Source: Candidatus Aminicenantota bacterium
GTDB taxonomy: Bacteria > Acidobacteriota > Aminicenantia > Aminicenantales > Saccharicenantaceae
Reading direction: 5' to 3'
DNA: 43,288 nt
NCBI GenBank assembly: GCA_002877915.1
Contig: PNJE01000018.1
Location: 1-43,288 of the forward strand
The stretch's first letter is position 1, and each line of letters begins with the position of its first letter. This document shows positions 7,984 to 16,080 of this stretch, in pieces. The position numbers and the translations under genes were made by a program. The notes below the pieces were generated by a model that was given only the letters and a program-made list of their open reading frames with translations, searched no databases and was not told the origin of the DNA.

Positions 7984-8237
7984 TCTTTCGCCAGTTGTCT
8001 AAACACTTCACCATATTCGGCGACCGCTTTTTCAACTGCTCGGTCAATTTGCCGTTTTGATTCTTCGGATAATTCTTTTCCCAGAAGATATCGAACGTCT
8101 TTCGCCTCGATGGCGTAATAACGCCCAATTCTTATAGCTTTAATTTCTCCTTTCTTCACTTTATTAAAGACGGCTACCCGGCTCATTCTAAGAAAACGCG
8201 ATAGTTAAGGAATGGTAATATATTCCTTTTTGCCCAT
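7980..8237 (-). pseudogene. antitoxin (excisionase/MerR-like helix-turn-helix) broken by a nonsense codon at codon 11
   Basis: The full frame begins at the ATG at 8237, with GGAG 6 bases upstream. It reads MGKKEYITIP, a TAA at 8207-8205, then LSRFLRMSRVAVFNKVKKGE and on to 7980. Excisionase-type antitoxins start this way, with a codon such as Gln where the TAA lies (CAA to TAA is one change). Re-start at the ATG at 8186 would give 68 residues lacking the first helix of the DNA-binding motif, and no good ribosome site precedes it. The C-terminal part (EESKRQIDRAVEKAVAEYG) would be the toxin-binding tail. It overlaps the Doc gene by 4 bases. A sequencing error at one base is the main alternative. 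Confidence 0.7.
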
Positions 8238-8483
8238 ATTTGTCTCCATTTTTATATGTTAAAGGCCAAGAATCATATTAACAATCGTTGAGCAGAAATA
8301 AATTATTAACATAAGCTAAGAAGCGGGTAAATCCTCAAAATTACGTGTTATTTAAACTTGAAAAGTGGACACTCTAAATACAAGAAAAATATGTAGGTTC
8401 CGAGAGTTAACAAGAGGTAATAAAATAAAATGATGAACGAAATTATTGTTTTAAAGAAAACTTGATTTTATAAAATAACTTTT

Positions 8484-10646
8484 TTATTTTTTCTCGGGCT
8501 TTTTCTGTTCGCCCTCGACGTAGCGCTTGAGCTCGAAGATGCCACCGGGCTGGATCGATTCAAGACCAGTAACCTCGCCTTTGGCATCAAAAATAAATCG
8601 CACCCTGATAACTGGCACCTGCTTTAGATAGAATTCATCGCCCAAGTCAGGCACCAATTCATATATCGGCTGCCCGGGCACATAAAGAGTCAGTGTGTTT
8701 CCCTTAAGCTCAATGGTAGAAATCTGGTTAAGCAAAATGTACTTGCCGGTGAGCTTTTTCAAGAAATTCGGGTCGTAGTAGCGCTCGTCAGGCTTTTTCT
8801 TGAACACGATGTCATCAGCCGTGGGTTCGAAAGGTGCAGCCACTGCTGCCACATTACCGTTTACATCAGTCTGGAAAGTGAATTTCATATCTTTGAAAGT
8901 CGGGTCTTCGGCTTGAAGGCCATTAAAAGTTTCATAGTGCCAGTGTTCCAGCGGAGTAGTAATGCCGTTGTAAGTGCAATAAAGATTTTTATCTTTGATG
9001 GTTATTTTCAATTCGCCATAACCAGGGTGAAAATAAGTTCCGGCATATTCTTCGAGTGGATGAGCCGGCTTGGTCCCCTTAATTCTTCTGGTCTGAACTT
9101 TCTGCTCCGCTTTTTCGCCAATCTGTTCAGCCTGGGCGGCGTTGCGCACGGCTTCTCCAATCCAGTCCACGGGCTCAAGGCCCAATAATTTATCACTCAA
9201 GGTTCTGACCAAAAGCTCCGGCAGCCCCGTGCCGTTTCTATTGGTCAGCACCACAAAACCAAATCCGTCATTCGGCAGCATGGAAACCAGGGCCGAAAAG
9301 CCGTCTATGTTGCCCCCATGATAAACTCGCTGATGCCCGCGGTAATAATCAACAAACCAACCGAGGGCATAGCTCGCCGGGCTGAGGTAAGGAGTTGGGG
9401 GCGTCTGAGCAATGGGCATGTATGGCAAGTGCAAATCAGCCATAGTGGTTGGGTTGAGCAACTGCTTATCACCGAATTTACCTGAGTTAAGGTGAACAAT
9501 GACCCAGTTGCTCATCTCTCGCACACTCGAATTTATCGAACCAGCTGGCCCCATGTTGGTGATGTTGCGGAAGGGAATTTTCTCAATTTTTTTCTGGCGG
9601 TAATCATAAGGTAGGGCAAAATCCTGGTCTTTCTGGGAATCAGCCACCGAAAAGTTAGTTCTTTTCATTTGCAGCGGCTCAAGTGCCAATTCTCTTACCG
9701 CCTGCTCCCAGGTTTTTCCGGTGAGTGTTTCCAGAAGATAGCCAGCTGTCAGAAACATCAGGTTGTTATACTGGAATTTTTCCCTGAGGTCTGCAGTAAA
9801 CTGAAGGTAAGCTAAGCGTCTGACGAGCTCTTCCCGGCTCGCCTGGTAATTGTTGTACCACAATAAGTCATGGCGAGGCAGTCCAGAGCGATGAGTGACC
9901 AAGTCGCGCGGCGTGATTCTTTCTGTGATCACCGGGTCAGAAAACTTGAACCAGGGGATGTAGTTACGCACCGGTATATCCCAGTCCAATTTGCCTTCAT
10001 CCACCAAGCGAGCCAGGGAAAAAGTAGTAAAAGCCTTAGTTGCCGAACCAATGGCCAGCAGGGTATCTGGGGTCATCGGCAACTTATTTTCCACGTCGCG
10101 GTAGCCATAGCCTTTAAGAAAAATGACTTCTTTATCTTTGACCACCGCCAGAGCCAGACCTGGAACTTTTAGGTCGGACAGGGCTTTATTAATTGTGGGG
10201 TCCATTCCTTCAAGGATTTTTTTAGCCTTAGCCACCGGGTCTTCGCCCTTGGTCAAGTTGAAGGGAAAAGTTTGCCCAGACTGGGTAAAGTTGCCGCTTA
10301 GTTTCTGTCCAGTCTCATCCAATTTGCCCTTGAAAACCGGGTTTCCGGGCACACCGTCGATGGCAAAGCTAATTTCGCTATCGGTGATGACAATATCGGT
10401 TAGTGGCAGATCCTTGGCTTTCTGGATCGGGATAGAAATTACGCCATCTAATTTCTTTTCGGCCGTGAGTTTAAAATCCACCAGCACTTCAAGTTTCATC
10501 CCGGGAAGCTCAATAGCTCCTTCCCAGTGGCCAGAGATTTTCTGATTCAGGTCGGCCGACTGGGAACTCAGGTACTGTCCGGCGGAAAAAATAAAAAATA
10601 TCGCCACCAGCAACAAAATTGGCTTACAGACTTTTGATGCCTTCAT
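8484..10646 (-). CDS. exported serine beta-lactamase-fold hydrolase (class C / PBP4* type) with extra N- and C-terminal domains
   Basis: 720 residues with a signal peptide (cleavage near residue 24-30). An N-terminal beta domain covers about 38-133. The serine hydrolase core covers about 145-490: nucleophile Ser201 with Lys204 in IGSATKAF, Tyr293 in QYNN, and HGG (443-445) at the KTG position. The C-terminal stretch (530-710) is a DUF3471-like beta domain. Such proteins act as esterases, D-amino-acid peptidases or penicillin-recognising enzymes; true beta-lactamase activity should not be assumed. AAGGAG precedes the ATG by 9 bases. The gene stands alone on the minus strand. The fold is sure and the substrate unknown. 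Confidence 0.9.
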   Translation of the reverse strand: MKASKVCKPILLLVAIFFIFSAGQYLSSQSADLNQKISGHWEGAIELPGMKLEVLVDFKLTAEKKLDGVISIPIQKAKDLPLTDIVITDSEISFAIDGVPGNPVFKGKLDETGQKLSGNFTQSGQTFPFNLTKGEDPVAKAKKILEGMDPTINKALSDLKVPGLALAVVKDKEVIFLKGYGYRDVENKLPMTPDTLLAIGSATKAFTTFSLARLVDEGKLDWDIPVRNYIPWFKFSDPVITERITPRDLVTHRSGLPRHDLLWYNNYQASREELVRRLAYLQFTADLREKFQYNNLMFLTAGYLLETLTGKTWEQAVRELALEPLQMKRTNFSVADSQKDQDFALPYDYRQKKIEKIPFRNITNMGPAGSINSSVREMSNWVIVHLNSGKFGDKQLLNPTTMADLHLPYMPIAQTPPTPYLSPASYALGWFVDYYRGHQRVYHGGNIDGFSALVSMLPNDGFGFVVLTNRNGTGLPELLVRTLSDKLLGLEPVDWIGEAVRNAAQAEQIGEKAEQKVQTRRIKGTKPAHPLEEYAGTYFHPGYGELKITIKDKNLYCTYNGITTPLEHWHYETFNGLQAEDPTFKDMKFTFQTDVNGNVAAVAAPFEPTADDIVFKKKPDERYYDPNFLKKLTGKYILLNQISTIELKGNTLTLYVPGQPIYELVPDLGDEFYLKQVPVIRVRFIFDAKGEVTGLESIQPGGIFELKRYVEGEQKKPEKK

Positions 10647-10673
10647 TGGCAGTGCTCCTTAATAAATTCTAAG

Positions 10674-10690
10674 ATTTATAGCTTATAAAT
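10674..10690. promoter_or_regulatory. palindrome ATTTATA-gct-TATAAAT upstream of the serine hydrolase
   Basis: Perfect 7-bp inverted arms with a 3-base spacer lie 28 bases upstream of the start codon. The position suits an operator or part of the promoter; the role is inferred. Confidence 0.35.
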
Positions 10691-10733
10691 TATTTTTCGA
10701 ATTTACTAACCTTACTTTAATTTATATATACGT

Positions 10734-10754
10734 AAGTTACAAGTTATAAGTTCT
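10734..10754. repeat. three tandem heptads AAGTTAC AAGTTAT AAGTTCT
   Basis: Three direct 7-base units, the third degenerate, lie about 90 bases upstream of the serine hydrolase start. They may be a protein-binding site or simple AT-rich repetition. Confidence 0.35.
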
Positions 10755-11234
10755 TTTGAAGAAACTAAGTCAAATGGGCGATATATGCCAAACGTTATTT
10801 CAAGTTTTAACCTGAGGCTTATTGAATAAATTTTACTGAGGGTTCATCAATGGAGATAAAAATATAGGGAATCCGAAGTTAAATGAAAAATTAACCAACT
10901 CCCCTGGCAGCCAATTAGGAGCTTAATAGGGAGCGCTAACGATGGCCAAATGGCGGACCAAACTTGACTTTATCCCTCAACGAAAGAAGCTTAGAGGAGA
11001 TAAATAAAATATTGTTCAGCTGGTTATTTTTGTTAAGCGGGCTATCACTAATATCAGTCAATAAAGTAGATCCTGTTTTTTGAAAATATTTTTTATTAAC
11101 CTTTTGCCCAAAAAACCTGAAAAGCATATAAAGATAAATAATAATTCAGTAAAGGGGGATTTTTTTGAACTTTTTTCTTTTAGTTTACGTTAATATAAAT
11201 AGCAGAATAAATTTGGAATGTTTTGGAGGAGAAA

Positions 11235-12083
11235 ATGAACTCTCATAATTCGGCTTTCTGGGCAAAATCAGAAAAAATAAAAAGCTTGGCTCTGAGCCTA
11301 TTGCTGCTCACCGTTTTTGCTTTTTGTAGCTGCGATGAGTTTATCGATTCTGGTTACCATTATGAAGAAGCTTATTCTCAAACGATACCGCTTAAAGAAG
11401 CGGGTTCTTTTTCCCTCAATAATATCAACGGTTCAATCAACCTAACCAGTTCGCCTAACCTGGAAGTCGTGATTAAAGCTACCAAATATGCTCGCTATAG
11501 AAAAAGCGATCTCGATAAGATAAAGATTGATGTAATTAAAGGAGATAAATCCGTTAAGGTCGAGACCACCTATGAAAAAAGAAATCTGGGAGCCAAGGTT
11601 GATTATGAAATTACTGTGCCCGAGGGAATTGATTTGGAGCTGGTCAGAACAGTTAATGGCCGGATAAATGTCTCCGGAAAATTTGAGCGGGCCGAGCTTA
11701 AAACTGTCAATGGGTCAGTTGAAGCTAAGGGTGAATTTGACTGGCTTCAGGCGCAAACTACTAATGGCAGCCTGAATTTATCTCAAGTCAAGGGCCGGGT
11801 TGAACTGAAAACAACCAATGGAAGCATCAAAGCCGAGCTTAACGAGTTGTCGGCTGATTTTTCCGCGCGAACAACCAATGGCAGTATCAGGCTATTACTG
11901 AACCAAGAGCCCAATGCCTACCTCACGGCCCGGACGGTAAATGGAAGCATTACGGTCGAATATCCTTTAACTGTCGAAGGGCAGATTTCCAGAAGAAGAA
12001 TCGAGGGGAAGCTGGGCAATGGCCAGGGGCCTCGGGTTGATCTTCAAACGACTAACGGCTCTATCAGCCTGCTTAGATATTGA
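11235..12083 (+). CDS. DUF4097-family beta-repeat lipoprotein
   Basis: 282 residues from the ATG at 11235. GGAGGAG at 11225-11231 sets this start; an upstream TTG in frame lies inside the ribosome site. A hydrophobic segment ends in FAFCSC, so the protein is probably lipidated at one of these cysteines. The body is a right-handed beta-solenoid-like array in which (T/V)-x-NGS(I/V/L) recurs about every 18-24 residues, eight times (for example NINGSINL, TVNGSVEA, TTNGSLNL, TTNGSIKA, TTNGSIRL, TVNGSITV). This is the DUF4097 / putative adhesin family, often close to envelope-stress genes. The biochemical role is unknown. It converges on the SYLF gene, which is also envelope-linked. Confidence 0.85.
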   Translation: MNSHNSAFWAKSEKIKSLALSLLLLTVFAFCSCDEFIDSGYHYEEAYSQTIPLKEAGSFSLNNINGSINLTSSPNLEVVIKATKYARYRKSDLDKIKIDVIKGDKSVKVETTYEKRNLGAKVDYEITVPEGIDLELVRTVNGRINVSGKFERAELKTVNGSVEAKGEFDWLQAQTTNGSLNLSQVKGRVELKTTNGSIKAELNELSADFSARTTNGSIRLLLNQEPNAYLTARTVNGSITVEYPLTVEGQISRRRIEGKLGNGQGPRVDLQTTNGSISLLRY

Positions 12084-12233
12084 AGCGGCTTTATTTTTCT
12101 GGTCAAAATAGAGGCTTCCATCCTTTTGATGATTTTGGGCCGATGCGAATTTATTATCGCTTGATTAATCTGAAACCATCATTAAGGCAGTCGATTATCT
12201 CGCCCCACTCTGATTTAATGATAAATTAAGATT

Positions 12234-12938
12234 CTATTTTTTCCGAACTAAAGCATCTAAGGTCTGACGAAGATTCTCCACCACCGCTGGAGCTTTAACC
12301 TGCTCATAAAGAATTTTCGCCGCTGGCAACTTTTGCCCATAAAAGGCAGCGTTGGCTTTCTTATCAACCTGGAGGGTGCCTCCCTTCAGGGCTAATCCGG
12401 CGAATAAGCCTTTGCTCTTGGAATAAGAATAAATCTCGGCTTCCATCTGGATATCGGTGCTGGCTTCGGCGCTTCGACCGACCGGACCAGCGGAAACACT
12501 CATATCAGCGCCGAGGGTAATTTTATTGGAGGCAATATTCTCTACCCCCCGGCGGTTTTTAAATACCAGCACGAGGTCGGTTTTTTCCAGTCCGATTTGC
12601 CAGCCAAAACTTCCGCCAATTAGCTGGATAAAAATAGGATTACCCCAGCTACCGTCTTCTTTTCTGACAAGGACTATTCCGCGCCCATATTGCCCACCAA
12701 TTCCCCAGGCTGCTTTGACCACTCCGGGAATGATGGCCAGTCCCTGGGCTTTTTCCAGCAGCTTGGAAGGGATACCTTCATCTTTAAGACTAACTAAATC
12801 CTTGATGACCTCGATGGCTCGCTGAACTCTTTCTTCGGTTGCTTTAGATGCCGGCTCAGCTGATAGAGCGAAGTTGGCAAATGAGGACACCATTAAAGCT
12901 AAGGAGAAAAAAATCCAGATTCTTTTTTTTAATTTCAT
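12234..12938 (-). CDS. exported SYLF (YSC84-like) lipid-binding domain protein
   Basis: 234 residues with a signal peptide (cleavage near FALSA, residue 27). Residues about 45-232 match the SYLF domain: a helical start (RAIEVIKDLVSL, IPSKLLEKAQGLAIIPGV), then glycine-rich strands (AAWGIGGQYGRGIVLV, GGSFGWQIG, DLVLVFKNRRGVENI) and the end motif NAAFYGQKLPAAKIL. In eukaryotes the domain binds phosphoinositides; bacterial members are periplasmic or outer-membrane-associated and of unclear function. AGGAT precedes the ATG. The gene is monocistronic, convergent with the DUF4097 lipoprotein gene. Confidence 0.9.
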   Translation of the reverse strand: MKLKKRIWIFFSLALMVSSFANFALSAEPASKATEERVQRAIEVIKDLVSLKDEGIPSKLLEKAQGLAIIPGVVKAAWGIGGQYGRGIVLVRKEDGSWGNPIFIQLIGGSFGWQIGLEKTDLVLVFKNRRGVENIASNKITLGADMSVSAGPVGRSAEASTDIQMEAEIYSYSKSKGLFAGLALKGGTLQVDKKANAAFYGQKLPAAKILYEQVKAPAVVENLRQTLDALVRKK

Positions 12939-13085
12939 TTTATCCTCTCTTTTTCAAGCCAAGTAAATTTTATTCTTATTTATGGGCGAGTCAATATGAA
13001 AACCATCTTGACTCTGACCGGGATTAAATTGTAAAAGAGGGAGCAGATAAATAAAATTATAAAAGATGGAAAAAAGAGGTGGAAA

Positions 13086-14318
13086 ATGAGCCAGAAAGGA
13101 AAATTAAACCGGCGAGCTTTTTTAGGCGCTTCAGCTGGGGCTCTGGCTGGGGTTCTGGCTTCTGGAAATAAGGCCTTAGGGCTTTTATCCGAGCCGGCGG
13201 CGCGCCAGCCAAAAGAGAAGTCTATAATCCTGAGGACTCTGGGCAAAACTGGCTATAAAATTCCGGTTGTTTCTATGGGCGTGATGAATGCTGACAACCC
13301 CGAACTTGTCTTTCGGGCGTATGAATTAGGCATCCGCCATTTTGACACGGCGGCTGGTTACCAGCGCGGTCGGAATGAAGAAATGGTAGGCCAGGTGATT
13401 GAAGAGCTGAAGGCCAGAGACAAGGTGGTAATCGCCACCAAGATTTTTATCCCCCCTCAGCAGCGCAACCAGCTTTCTGCAGATAAAATTAAAGAAATCC
13501 ACTTAAAAGCCATAGATGAATGCCTTACTCGTCTGAGGACAGACTATGTGGATATTCTTTACTCCCACAATGTTCCCGAAGTCAGCTGGGTAAAGAACCC
13601 TGGTTTGATGGAAGCTCTTCAAGAAATTAAAGCTCAGAAGAAGGCCCGATTCATTGGGCTGAGCACGCATCAAAACATGGATGAGGTAATTAGGGCTGCT
13701 CTGGAGATGAAAATTTACGAGGTAATTCTGGCTACCTTTAATTATTCCCTTTATGATTATCCTGAATATCTCGAAACTCTAAAGAAAGCGGCTTCCCGGG
13801 GGGTGGGATTAATAGCCATGAAAACTCAATGCCAGCAGCCCTGGTACCGGGAAAACAATCCCCCGGAAATAAAAAAATTTTATGAGGGGCCGCTCCTTAA
13901 TGCTGCCCTGTTAAAATGGGTTCTCCGGCACGAGTTCATTACTACCGCCGTTCCAGGTTTTACGACTTTTGATCAATTAAACGAAGATATTACTGTCGCC
14001 TATAACCTGGAATATACTCCGGAAGAAAAAAAATTCTTAGAGAATCGGCTGGTAAAGACCCAGATGGCCGCCGTTTGCCGGTTATGTGGGCAATGCCAGG
14101 CCACTTGCTCTCATAAAGTGGATATTCCCAATATCCTCCGGGCCCATATGTATGCCACAGCTTATGGGAATCTTTACGAAGCCCGAGAAACTTTAGACAG
14201 TATTGAGCAGGGAAAATCAATTGAGGCCTGCCTTGACTGTGAGGACTGCACTGCTCGCTGCGTCCGGGGAGTGAATATTAAACGAAGAATAGAGGAGCTA
14301 AAAACTCTTTATGCCTGA
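13086..14318 (+). CDS. Tat-exported aldo/keto reductase with two C-terminal 4Fe-4S-type cysteine motifs
   Basis: 410 residues. The N-terminus is a Tat signal (NRRAFLGAS, then a hydrophobic Ala/Gly stretch). The aldo/keto reductase barrel covers about 47-325, with tetrad Asp87, Tyr92, Lys119 and His161. The last 80 residues hold two cysteine motifs of spacing CxxCxxCxxxC: Cys331, 334, 337, 341 and Cys382, 385, 388, 392. Members of this ferredoxin-tailed group are predicted oxidoreductases, probably periplasmic here. Tat export fits a protein folded with cofactor (NADP and clusters) before transport. Both motifs end in C-S/V-...V-(D/N)-I, resembling the 2[4Fe-4S] quinone-reductase type. The natural substrate is unknown. 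GAGGTGG lies just upstream of the ATG. Confidence 0.88.
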   Translation: MSQKGKLNRRAFLGASAGALAGVLASGNKALGLLSEPAARQPKEKSIILRTLGKTGYKIPVVSMGVMNADNPELVFRAYELGIRHFDTAAGYQRGRNEEMVGQVIEELKARDKVVIATKIFIPPQQRNQLSADKIKEIHLKAIDECLTRLRTDYVDILYSHNVPEVSWVKNPGLMEALQEIKAQKKARFIGLSTHQNMDEVIRAALEMKIYEVILATFNYSLYDYPEYLETLKKAASRGVGLIAMKTQCQQPWYRENNPPEIKKFYEGPLLNAALLKWVLRHEFITTAVPGFTTFDQLNEDITVAYNLEYTPEEKKFLENRLVKTQMAAVCRLCGQCQATCSHKVDIPNILRAHMYATAYGNLYEARETLDSIEQGKSIEACLDCEDCTARCVRGVNIKRRIEELKTLYA

Positions 14319-14417
14319 AAGCTTGAAATCTCATAGCTTTTGGAAAGGGCTGGCCGCTAAAAAGTGAGCGAGAGCCAAAATCGAAAAACTAAATAAAAAA
14401 TAAATAAAAGTAGATAA

Positions 14418-14624
14418 CGGCCCTGGAAAAAAATATTAAATAGATTAAAGCCCAGCAAGACTCTGGGGTTGGAAATCCAGGGTGAGAAATTAATTCGGCT
14501 CGCTATGAGGCATAATGCCCGAGGGGAGTGGATCAATCCCGGGAATAAAGGCGATTGGGAGAAATGGAGAATAGAGAAAGTCTCTTTTAGTCTGAAAAAT
14601 GAAAATAGGCGGAGGAAGAACTAA
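14418..14624 (+). other. open frame of unknown status in the gap before the GH18 gene
   Basis: The 305-base gap after the reductase contains a 68-codon open frame with protein-like content (GLEIQGEKLIRLAMRH, RGEWINPGNKGDWEKW). Its first ATG is at 14505 (39 codons) and has no good ribosome site. Its TAA overlaps the ATG of the GH18 gene as TAATG. It may be the 3' scrap of a lost gene, or a short translated leader coupled to GH18. No family is recognised. Confidence 0.3.
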
Positions 14625-15811
14625 TGGCCCATCATTTAAACTATTCGAGAGCTTCAAAAATGATTATTAACCGAGGTTATTTTAGGTTATGGCTGGTTCT
14701 TTTAGTCCTCATGCTAACGATTTTATCAGCTTGTGCTCAAACAGTCAGGAAGACTACCGGACGAGAATTTGTCCAGAAAGAAAGAAAAGTCAGTCCTTCT
14801 GCTTCCCCCACTAAGGTGATTATGGGTTATTATCCTGCCTGGAAAAGAGCGGATTTTCCTTACACCTTGATTGATTTTAAAACTCTCACTCATTTGGCCG
14901 AAGCTTTTACTCGACCTGACAATGAGGGCAATCTGATAGTTGATGAAAATTACCTTTATCCAGAATTGATTGCTGCCGCCCATAATAATGGGGTCAAAGT
15001 GATAATGAGCATCGGGGGCTGGGGAAATTGTGATGGTTTTCCTCCGACAGTCGCTTCAGTCGAAAAACGAACTCGGTTCATCACCCAGGTGGTCTCTTTC
15101 TGCAAGCAGAATGGCTATGATGGAGTAGATCTGGACTGGGAATATGTTTCCAATGAGGAACAAAGAGAAAACTTCTCCTCCCTGGTTAAGGAACTCTCGG
15201 CGGCCTTGAAAGCCCAGGATCCACCGCTTCTTCTGACGATGGCTGCTCCGGCTGGTTCTTATTGGGGTCGGTGGATTAATTTTGAGGAACTCCATCCTTA
15301 TTTTGATTACATCAGTTTTATGACTTATGATTTTCACGGTCCCTGGACCGACCATTCCGGTCACAATTCTCCACTTTACACCTGCCATAATGATCCCTGT
15401 GGTTCGGTTGATGAAAGCTATACTTATGCCCTTATTCGGCAGATTCCAACCTCCAAACTTCTTCTGGGAATTCCATTTTACGGGAGATCTTTTAATACTG
15501 ATGGCCTTTATAAAAAGGCTACCAAAAGCGATTATTACAATTATTCTGAGATTAAAAAACTCCTGGCTTCGGGCTGGAAATATTACTGGGATTTCTGCAG
15601 CCAAGTGCCTTATCTTTTAAATCCGGAAAGAAACACGCTTATTTCTTTTGATGATCTGCGATCGGTCTTCCGGAAATGCCAGTACGTGGTAGAAAAAGGA
15701 GCAGCCGGGGTAATTATCTGGGAAATTACCGCCGATAGGTATAATGGAAGGTCAGAACTATTAGAGACGGTGAGTCGCAGTTTTCAGATTTTTCCAAAGA
15801 AAAAGCCTTAA
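14624..15811 (+). CDS. GH18 glycoside hydrolase lipoprotein (chitinase / endo-beta-N-acetylglucosaminidase type)
   Basis: 395 residues. A signal with lipobox LSAC (Cys37) anchors the enzyme to a membrane. The GH18 barrel covers about 64-388. Landmarks are KVIMSIGGWG (125-134), the catalytic DGVDLDWEY with acid Glu173 and assisting Asp169/Asp171, SFMTYDFHGPW, GIPFYGR and a C-terminal GVIIWEITAD strand. GH18 enzymes cut beta-1,4 links at GlcNAc in chitin, peptidoglycan fragments or the N-glycan core, using the substrate acetamido group. The start is supported by GGAGGAAG 5 bases upstream, although Met13 would also give a good signal. As the first gene of the amino-sugar block it probably does the outer cutting. 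The exact specificity cannot be told. Confidence 0.92.
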   Translation: MAHHLNYSRASKMIINRGYFRLWLVLLVLMLTILSACAQTVRKTTGREFVQKERKVSPSASPTKVIMGYYPAWKRADFPYTLIDFKTLTHLAEAFTRPDNEGNLIVDENYLYPELIAAAHNNGVKVIMSIGGWGNCDGFPPTVASVEKRTRFITQVVSFCKQNGYDGVDLDWEYVSNEEQRENFSSLVKELSAALKAQDPPLLLTMAAPAGSYWGRWINFEELHPYFDYISFMTYDFHGPWTDHSGHNSPLYTCHNDPCGSVDESYTYALIRQIPTSKLLLGIPFYGRSFNTDGLYKKATKSDYYNYSEIKKLLASGWKYYWDFCSQVPYLLNPERNTLISFDDLRSVFRKCQYVVEKGAAGVIIWEITADRYNGRSELLETVSRSFQIFPKKKP

Positions 15812-15831
15812 GCTGAAATTGGCTTCTTTTT
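15803..15831 (+). terminator. probable rho-independent terminator at the end of the GH18 gene
   Basis: Stem AAGCC / GGCTT, extendable through one mismatch by the A-run before and T-run after, with a 13-base loop containing the stop codon and followed by TCTTTTTT. Confidence 0.5.
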
Positions 15832-15833
15832 TA

Positions 15834-15874
15834 AATCAGATTTTTTAATCTGCCGCTTTTCGGGAAATCTGATT
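15834..15874. repeat. 10-bp inverted repeat AATCAGATTT...AAATCTGATT
   Basis: Perfect arms at 15834-15843 and 15865-15874 with a 21-base spacer, just downstream of the GH18 terminator. It may be a second stem of the terminator region or an operator for the next gene. No further support. Confidence 0.4.
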
Positions 15875-16037
15875 AAATTAACGAGTCGAACTTAATAAAT
15901 TTTGTGAACCAGTCCACCAGAGAGCCCCAGAATAATCTTTTATCGGAAAAAATTTTTATCTGGGTTGATGGATGAGCTCCAAATATTGGCAATTTTTTGG
16001 CTCAAAATTAATTGAAAAATAATTTTGGATGAAGGAA

Positions 16038-16043
16038 TATAAT
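16038..16043 (+). promoter_or_regulatory. candidate -10 box before the GH42-like gene
   Basis: A perfect TATAAT lies 37 bases upstream of the start codon. The nearest -35-like TTGAAA is 20 bases away, longer than ideal. Confidence 0.35.
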
Positions 16044-16080
16044 AGAATCTAAATTAAAAAATCAGGGGAGTTCAGGGCTC

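Larger units (their letters stand above)
10647..11234. other. gene-free stretch between divergent genes with repeat elements
   Basis: About 590 AT-rich bases between the divergent serine hydrolase and DUF4097 genes. It must hold both promoters. A 7-bp-arm palindrome and a triple heptad repeat lie on the serine hydrolase side and are listed separately. Short frames here (for example 10941-11006 on the plus strand, 21 codons) have no convincing support. Confidence 0.5.

Noticed and set aside
8484-10646. Antibiotic-resistance beta-lactamase
   Set aside because: HGG in place of KTG, extra domains and large size fit the broad serine-hydrolase family; resistance cannot be claimed.
10941-11006. 21-codon plus-strand ORF (MAKWRTKLDF...) with GGGAG upstream
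   Set aside because: Too short and isolated to support as a gene without conservation data.
10936-11127. 63-codon minus-strand ORF in the gap before the DUF4097 gene
   Set aside because: Biased AT-rich composition, no ribosome site and no recognisable motif.
15056-15604. 182-codon minus-strand ORF opposite the GH18 gene
   Set aside because: The GH18 motifs on the plus strand are decisive; this is a shadow frame.
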